Virus record (IMG/VR): IMGVR_UViG_3300044732_000671
Coordinates: 1 to 27,648 of that record
Strand: one strand, 5' to 3'
DNA from: a virus
DNA: 27,648 bases
This document shows positions 23,507 to 27,648 of this stretch, one piece after another. The position numbers were made by a program, and so were the translations under genes. Within the stretch, counting starts at the first letter, position 1. Every line of letters begins with the position of its first letter. The notes under the pieces are model-generated. The model did not search any database and was not told the DNA's origin. It was given only the letters and a program-made list of their open reading frames with translations.

Positions 23507-24604
23507 ATGGCAAGTTCAAAATTGTTGAAAGAAGCAATTGCTGATGCTAAAGCTGTACGTGAAACTGCTATCGCTAACGCTAAAATCGCATTAGAAGAAG
23601 CATTTACTCCTCGTTTACAATCTATTCTTTCTAAAAAACTAACCGCTGAAATGGAAGGTGAAGAAGAAGAAGCAGATGTGAATGAAGATAATGATATCTC
23701 TACTGGTATTGGTACTGGTGATAACAAACAACCGGCAGACAAAGCAAATTCAGCACAAACTGACCTAAGTGGTATTTCTAAAGAAACTTCTCCAGAAGGT
23801 GAAGAATTAGAAGACTACGATAAAGTTAAAGACCTTACTGAAGGCGAAGATGAAGAATCAGAAGAAATGGGTGAGGAATACTCAACCGAAGATGATGAGG
23901 AAGCACCAGCTATGGAAGGTGAAGATGAAATGGGCGAAGATGAATTAGATTTAGAATCTATCATCAGAGAATTAGAAGCTCAAATCGCAGGTGAAGAATC
24001 ACATGATGATGAAGCACCAGCTATGGAAGGTGAAGATATGCCGGTTGAAGAACCAGCAGTTGAACCAACTGAAGAACCAGCTATGGAAGCAGATGATGCA
24101 GAAATGGCTGATGATGAAATCGACTTAGACGAAATTCTAAGAGAAATGGGATACGGAGAAGATGAGAACTCTGAAGAAGACAAAGCTGAAGATGCAGGTG
24201 AAATGAAAGCTGAAGTTGCAAAACTTGAGACTGAATTGGCAGAAGCAATCGCAGTGATTAAATCTTTGAAAGGTACAATCAACGAAGTAAACCTTTTAAA
24301 CGCTAAATTATTATACGCTAACAAATTGTTCAGAGGTTATAACTTAACTAACGAACAAAAAGTTAAAGTTGTAGAAAATTTAGACAGAACTTCAACTGTA
24401 AGAGAAGTAAAATTAGTTTACGCAACACTTTCTGAATCAATGAAATTCACAGGAACTGAAAGAAAAGTAGCACAAGTAAAGAAGAACATTACCGAAGGTA
24501 TTGCTTCTAAGGCTCAAGCTTCAACTGCTCCTAAAAAAGAAATCATCGCAGAAAGTAATGAATTAGCAAATCGCTTTAAGCAATTAGCTGGTATCATAAA
24601 ATAA
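23507..24604 (+). CDS. Prohead core scaffold protein (T4 gp22-like)
   Basis: This encodes 365 residues, the internal scaffold on which the capsid assembles and which is degraded by the protease. The N-terminus (1-~45) is helical. Residues ~50-230 are extremely acidic (Glu/Asp runs) with repeated 'EAPAMEGED' units and two related short helices, 'DLESIIRELEAQI' and 'DLDEILREMGYG'. The C-terminal ~125 residues are the conserved part: 'INEVNLLNAKLLYANKLFRG', then 'NLTNEQKVKVVENLDR', 'TVREVKLVYATLSESM' and a final 'NRFKQLAGII'. This arrangement, an acidic coiled middle followed by a conserved 'NLLNAKLLY...' end, is that of gp22-type scaffolds. It lies immediately upstream of the capsid gene, as in T4. 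AAGGA before the start may aid high expression. Several LxE sites would let the protease dismantle it. Confidence 0.85.
   Translation: MASSKLLKEAIADAKAVRETAIANAKIALEEAFTPRLQSILSKKLTAEMEGEEEEADVNEDNDISTGIGTGDNKQPADKANSAQTDLSGISKETSPEGEELEDYDKVKDLTEGEDEESEEMGEEYSTEDDEEAPAMEGEDEMGEDELDLESIIRELEAQIAGEESHDDEAPAMEGEDMPVEEPAVEPTEEPAMEADDAEMADDEIDLDEILREMGYGEDENSEEDKAEDAGEMKAEVAKLETELAEAIAVIKSLKGTINEVNLLNAKLLYANKLFRGYNLTNEQKVKVVENLDRTSTVREVKLVYATLSESMKFTGTERKVAQVKKNITEGIASKAQASTAPKKEIIAESNELANRFKQLAGIIK
23900..24037 (+). repeat. 27-bp direct repeat in the scaffold gene
   Basis: An exact 27-bp copy occurs at 23900-23926 and at 24011-24037 (it begins GAAGCACCAGC and encodes EAPAMEGED). A degenerate third copy lies at ~24071-24094. 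It encodes the acidic repeat of the scaffold and probably arose by slippage or recombination. Confidence 0.75.
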
Positions 24605-24629
24605 AAAACCCATAAAAAAATAAATAAAA

Positions 24630-26303
24630 ATGGCAAATTTTGATTTAAGCAAACTTATGGAAGGCAAGAACCCACAAGCGGTAATGTTAGCTGAGACTCG
24701 TCAGTTAAAGAGCAAATGGGAAAAAACTGGCCTTTTAGAAGGTATGAAAGAAAGAGACCAACACTCTATGGCTGTTCTATTAGAGAACCAAGCTAAGCAA
24801 TTGTTGGATGAGGCAACTCAAACAGGTACATCATCAGGTTCAGAAGAATGGTCTGGTGTTGCTTTACCTTTAGTAAGAAGAATCTTCGGAGAAATCGCAT
24901 CTAAGGAATTCGTAAGTGTACAACCTATGAACTTACCTTCAGGTCTTATTTTCTTCTTAGACTTCAAATATGGTTCTGCACAAGGAGCTGAAGGACAATT
25001 CGGTGGTAAATCACTTTTCGGTGGTACTAACGCAACTGGTTCAGCATCTAACTTTGGTAGAACTGACGCAGCAACTGGTGGTCTTTATGGTGAAGGCCGT
25101 TATGGTTATTCAGTAAATGACGCTAAAGTATCAGTAGCATCTACTGGTAATGGTGTATCTACTGGTAACATCATTTCAGCATCTGCAACATGGGCTGATT
25201 TAGGATTTGATGCTAACTTCTCTGCATCTGTATCTGCTGGACAAACTGTTGGTAAGATTGTTAAATTAACAATCCCTAAGAGCGCTATCTCTGCAACTGC
25301 AGATTTAAACGCAGTTCGTTCATTCCAAGCTAAGAATACTGCAGCTGTTGCAGCATTCAACACAACTAACTCAACAATCGGACAATTTAACTATGTGTCT
25401 GGTGATAACGTTGTATTATTCGTTTCTGCTTCTTCATTAGCATTAGCTGGTGGAGCAACTGAAGTTATCTATTCTGAAGTTCCTGTAGCTTACGATAGAG
25501 GTGATTTCGAAGATTCTACTGCAAACTCTGCTGGTAACACAACAACTGCATTAGATATTCCTGAAATCGACTTAGAATTGAAATCAGAGGCTATCGTTGC
25601 TAAGACTCGTAAGTTGAAAGCAGTATGGACTCCTGAATTAGCACAAGATTTGAATGCATACCATTCAATCGATGCTGAAGCTGAATTAACTTCTATGTTA
25701 TCTGATTATATCTCTTTAGAGATTGATTTAGAAATCTTAGATATGTTAAAATCAAACGCTTTGACTACTGAATACTGGTCTACAACTGTAGGTGAGGAAT
25801 ATGTACAAGGTACTTGGTCTAACATCGGTGGTTCTTCTAACGCATACACTAAGAATGCATGGTTTCAAACTTTAGGTGTTAAATTGAACAAAGTATCTAA
25901 CAAGATTCATCAATTAACATTAAGAGGTGGTGCTAACTTTATCGTTGCATCTCCTGATGTTTGTACTATTTTAGAATCAATCCCTGGATTCGTTGTAAAT
26001 GCAGATAAAGACGCAATGCAGTTCGCTGCTGGTGTTACTGCAGTAGGTTCTATGAGCAATAGATACACAGTTTACAAAAACCCTTACATGACTTCTAACG
26101 AAATCTTGATGGGTTATAGAGGTAACAACTTCTTAGAGACTGGTGCTGTTTACGCTCCATATGTACCATTGATTATGACTCCATTAGTGTATGACCCACA
26201 AAACTTTACTCCACGTAGAGGTGTGATGACTCGTTACGCTAAGAAAATGGTTCGTCCTGAGTACTATGGTAAGATTTATGTTAAAGATTTAGCATCTATC
26301 TAA
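24630..26303 (+). CDS. Major capsid protein (T4 gp23-like)
   Basis: This encodes 557 residues, the HK97-fold shell protein. The N-terminal ~61 residues are a charged helical propeptide ending 'QLLDE|ATQTG' (E61|A62), matching the position and sequence rule of T4 gp23 processing (LTE|A at 65). Directly after it, 'LVRRIFGEIASKEFVSVQPM' with 'NLPSGLIFFLDFKYG' parallels gp23 'VRRAIPNLIAFDICGVQPM...'. Further family features are 'ALDIPEIDLELKSEAIVAKTR', 'LKAVWTPELAQDLNAYHSID', 'DLEILDMLKSN', 'GANFIVASPDVCTILESIPG' and 'PYVPLIMTPLVYDPQNFTPR', the last being a well-conserved gp23 segment. The central ~140-300 region is Ser/Thr/Ala-rich and more variable, probably an insertion domain exposed on the capsid surface. 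The start has an extended A-rich leader (ATAAATAAAA). It is followed by the strongest terminator in the window. Confidence 0.95.
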   Translation: MANFDLSKLMEGKNPQAVMLAETRQLKSKWEKTGLLEGMKERDQHSMAVLLENQAKQLLDEATQTGTSSGSEEWSGVALPLVRRIFGEIASKEFVSVQPMNLPSGLIFFLDFKYGSAQGAEGQFGGKSLFGGTNATGSASNFGRTDAATGGLYGEGRYGYSVNDAKVSVASTGNGVSTGNIISASATWADLGFDANFSASVSAGQTVGKIVKLTIPKSAISATADLNAVRSFQAKNTAAVAAFNTTNSTIGQFNYVSGDNVVLFVSASSLALAGGATEVIYSEVPVAYDRGDFEDSTANSAGNTTTALDIPEIDLELKSEAIVAKTRKLKAVWTPELAQDLNAYHSIDAEAELTSMLSDYISLEIDLEILDMLKSNALTTEYWSTTVGEEYVQGTWSNIGGSSNAYTKNAWFQTLGVKLNKVSNKIHQLTLRGGANFIVASPDVCTILESIPGFVVNADKDAMQFAAGVTAVGSMSNRYTVYKNPYMTSNEILMGYRGNNFLETGAVYAPYVPLIMTPLVYDPQNFTPRRGVMTRYAKKMVRPEYYGKIYVKDLASI

Positions 26304-26331
26304 TCTAAAGTAATTCTTAGATAATAAAATT

Positions 26332-26360
26332 GGGGGAGAAGAAATTCTCTCCCTTTTTTT
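26332..26360 (+). terminator. Strong terminator after the major capsid gene
   Basis: The arms GGGGGAGAA (26332-26340) and TTCTCTCCC (26345-26353) pair over 9 bp with one G-T wobble. They close on GAAA, a GNRA tetraloop, and are followed by seven T (26354-26360). It isolates the highly expressed capsid transcript from the fibre genes. The rest of the 125-nt gap is T-rich and holds the TAATATTTATA motif. Confidence 0.85.
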
Positions 26361-26395
26361 ATGTCTTTTTTTATTTTTACCCCTTTCCAACATTT

Positions 26396-26407
26396 TAATA
26401 TTTATAA
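26396..26407 (+). promoter_or_regulatory. TAATATTTATA motif before the 26429 gene
   Basis: TAATATTTATAA lies 21 nt before the ATG at 26429 and downstream of the capsid terminator, where a new promoter would be needed. The first 11 bases are identical to the copy at 10168. Confidence 0.45.
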
Positions 26408-26428
26408 GAGTATTAAACCGAATTACTT

Positions 26429-26809
26429 ATGGCAGCAGGAAAATACTCTTTTATAATAGAGCAAGGAGCAACAACAAATTTTCAAATTAATTGGAACGAT
26501 GAATCGGGTTCAGCAGTTGATTTGAGTGGTTATCAGGCTAGAATGCAAATCAGACCGCTTGTTGAATCATCTGATATCTTTCTTTCACTATCATCATCAT
26601 TACAATCTGATGGTACGGGAATCAATTTAAGTGGTTCTAATTTTATAACTCCATTAGCAAGTGGTTCAATTGGGGTATATATTTCTGCAGCATCTTCATC
26701 CGCATTAAATTTCGGTGAAGCATTTTACGATTTAGAATTGGTAAAAGGTAATGAGGTTACCCGTTTATTAGAAGGTAAAGTTAAGTTATCTAAAAACGTA
26801 ACCCGATAG
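26429..26809 (+). CDS. Small beta-rich virion structural protein
   Basis: This encodes 126 residues. The opening 'GKYSFIIEQGATTNFQINW', followed by 'VDLSGYQARMQIRP', is a pattern I recognise from small structural proteins of T4-like (especially cyanophage) and BppU-like baseplate proteins: an alternating beta-sandwich with a conserved 'iEQGATf...i.w.d..G..vDLtGy.arMqiR' start. Its C-terminus, 'AFYDLELVKGNEVTRLLEGKV', fits the same fold. It has no Cys and no signal peptide. Only one base separates its stop from the collagen-like fibre gene, so they are translated together, and it may be the adaptor that attaches that fibre. The family pattern is recalled rather than searched, and the attachment role is inference. 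Confidence 0.7.
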   Translation: MAAGKYSFIIEQGATTNFQINWNDESGSAVDLSGYQARMQIRPLVESSDIFLSLSSSLQSDGTGINLSGSNFITPLASGSIGVYISAASSSALNFGEAFYDLELVKGNEVTRLLEGKVKLSKNVTR

Positions 26810-26810
26810 G

Positions 26811-27648
26811 ATGTCAATACAAATAGAAAAAAATATTACAACTGTTCAAGTTGAAATACCAAAAACAAATGTTGCAATTGAAACTGCAGTAACGGAAATA
26901 ACTGTCCAAACTTCACAACCGGAAATAATAATAGCAACGGCAGGAGTTCAAGGACCGGTAGGACCAAGAGGTTTTGATACTGGTACTTCAGGAACATCTG
27001 GTACAAGCGGAGTAACCGGCACATCGGGAACTTCTGGAATAGGAAGTAATGGTACATCGGGTACATCCGGTTCAAACGGTATAACTGGAGCAGGCGGTAC
27101 GGCTGGTTCATCTGGAACATCAGGTTTAAATGGTACATTCTTTGGAAGTAGTGGAACATCTGGAGTAAGTGGAAGTGGTGGCACAAGTGGTACATCAGGA
27201 ACTTCTGGAGTAAGTGGAAGTAGTGGGACTAGTGGTATAAGTGGTAGTGATGGTACAAGCGGTACATCTGGAACAAATGGCACTTCGGGAACGTCTGGAG
27301 TAAGTGGAGAAAATGGTAGTAGCGGTACATCTGGAACTTCTGGTGTTAGTGGAGAAACTGGTAGTAGTGGCACATCAGGAACATCTGGAACTTCTGGATT
27401 AAGAGGAGATTCTTTATTCGCACTAACTGGTTCTAAATGGGCAACAACAAATACAATAGAGATTACGGGTTCATTAACAGTATCATCATCGGGTACTTTC
27501 ACAAATATCGGACCTGCAAATTTTATAGGAAATCAAACAATAACTGGTTCATTAAGTGTAAGTGGTAGTTTAAGTATTGGTGGTGATGTAAGTGTCCAAA
27601 GTTCTGAAACCATAGGAAATTTTATAGAACAAGGTATATTTGTAAATA
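26811..27648 (+). CDS. Collagen-like fibre protein, 3' end outside window
   Basis: The frame is open from the ATG at 26811 to the right edge (279 complete codons, no stop). A ~43-residue N-terminal beta segment ('NITTVQVEIPKTNVAIET', 'EIIIATAG') probably anchors it. It is followed by 'GVQGPVGPRG' and then a long Gly-x-y collagen-like region (~55-200) dominated by G-T-S triplets, with interruptions such as 'GTFFGSSG'. After 'GLRGDSLFALTGSKWAT' the sequence returns to short beta repeats ('ITGSLTVSSSG', 'ITGSLSVSGSLSIGGDV') typical of trimeric fibre shafts or tail spikes. The protein is likely a trimeric virion fibre on the capsid or tail. Its extreme Ser/Thr content makes it a candidate for glycosylation by the enzymes at 6908-9711 (inference). 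There is no signal peptide. Confidence 0.8.
   Translation, partial: MSIQIEKNITTVQVEIPKTNVAIETAVTEITVQTSQPEIIIATAGVQGPVGPRGFDTGTSGTSGTSGVTGTSGTSGIGSNGTSGTSGSNGITGAGGTAGSSGTSGLNGTFFGSSGTSGVSGSGGTSGTSGTSGVSGSSGTSGISGSDGTSGTSGTNGTSGTSGVSGENGSSGTSGTSGVSGETGSSGTSGTSGTSGLRGDSLFALTGSKWATTNTIEITGSLTVSSSGTFTNIGPANFIGNQTITGSLSVSGSLSIGGDVSVQSSETIGNFIEQGIFVN
26980..27400 (+). repeat. Short tandem repeats encoding Gly-Thr-Ser collagen triplets
   Basis: Degenerate 9-bp units of the form GGN-AC(A/T)-TC(A/T/G) or AG(C/T), interspersed with GGAGTAAGTGGA-type units, run through about 420 bases. Codon wobble differs between units, so the repeat is maintained at the protein level rather than as recent perfect DNA duplication. 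It is prone to recombination and length variation. Confidence 0.8.

Noticed and set aside
26304-26428. Possible small RNA or tRNA after the capsid gene
   Set aside because: Only one hairpin with a T-tract (terminator) is visible; no cloverleaf and no other conserved structure.
26980-27400. Regularly spaced short repeats that could suggest a CRISPR array
   Set aside because: Units are 9-18 bp, in frame, with wobble-position variation and no spacer structure. They encode collagen triplets.
26948-27502. Long minus-strand open frame of Pro/Val-rich sequence opposite the collagen-like repeats
   Set aside because: It is the mirror of Gly-Thr-Ser codons and contains only low-complexity Pro-Leu-Val repeats. 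The + strand frame has the coherent protein.

Overview
This window is a block of morphogenesis and virion genes from a tailed double-stranded DNA phage (or an integrated copy of one) with a contractile-tail, T4-like head module. All genes are on the + strand, tightly packed, AT-rich, and often joined by 1-3 nt gaps or TAATG overlaps. The ordered set of terminase large subunit (gp17-like), portal (gp20-like), prohead protease (gp21-like), acidic scaffold (gp22-like) and major capsid protein (gp23-like) identifies it. The host is probably a member of the Bacteroidota. Starts are preceded by A-rich leaders with almost no Shine-Dalgarno sequence, and two promoters match the Bacteroidota TTTG / TAnnTTTG type. 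The host call is inference.

Layout: (1) 1-5921, the 3' part of a giant tail fibre / host-specificity protein, open at the window's left edge. (2) 5939-6848, three small genes. (3) 6908-9711, a two-gene glycosyltransferase cassette: a GT4-GT25 fusion and a TibC/Aah-like O-heptosyltransferase with an intact four-cysteine iron-finger pattern. It has its own host-type promoter and lies between two paralogous coiled-coil genes (6570 and 9765), each preceded by the same AT-rich motif. (4) 10195-13419, a 1074-residue multidomain protein with an NMN adenylyltransferase-like head, a zinc ribbon, a DUF5661-like segment and a C-terminal KxDG nucleotidyltransferase (RNA/DNA ligase-like) domain. (5) 13471-15751, a Cys4 coiled-coil protein (candidate small terminase) and the large terminase. 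(6) 15823-21929, portal, three accessory head proteins, protease and two more accessory proteins. (7) 21999-23318, a DNA methyltransferase carrying three NUMOD1-like DNA-binding repeats, with its own promoter inside a terminator hairpin. (8) 23507-26303, scaffold and capsid protein, ended by a strong terminator. (9) 26429-27648, a small beta-rich virion protein and a collagen-like Gly-Thr-Ser repeat fibre protein that runs off the right edge.

How the parts fit: terminase pumps DNA through the portal into a prohead built on the scaffold. The protease then matures the head, and the capsid protein has a T4-like cleavage site (Leu-x-Glu|Ala) at residue 61. Similar [LIV]-x-E|[AGS] tripeptides recur at domain boundaries in most accessory head proteins. 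One lies at residue 15 of the NMNAT/ligase protein, where T4 internal proteins carry their cleavable capsid-targeting peptide. This suggests, as inference, that the NMNAT/ligase protein is a packaged polyprotein cut inside the head and delivered with the DNA. The glycosyltransferase cassette is a good candidate for decorating the Ser/Thr-rich fibres at both ends of the window.

No tRNA, rRNA, CRISPR array, integrase, insertion sequence or attachment site was seen. No gap between genes exceeds 300 bases; the largest are 23319-23506 and 26304-26428.
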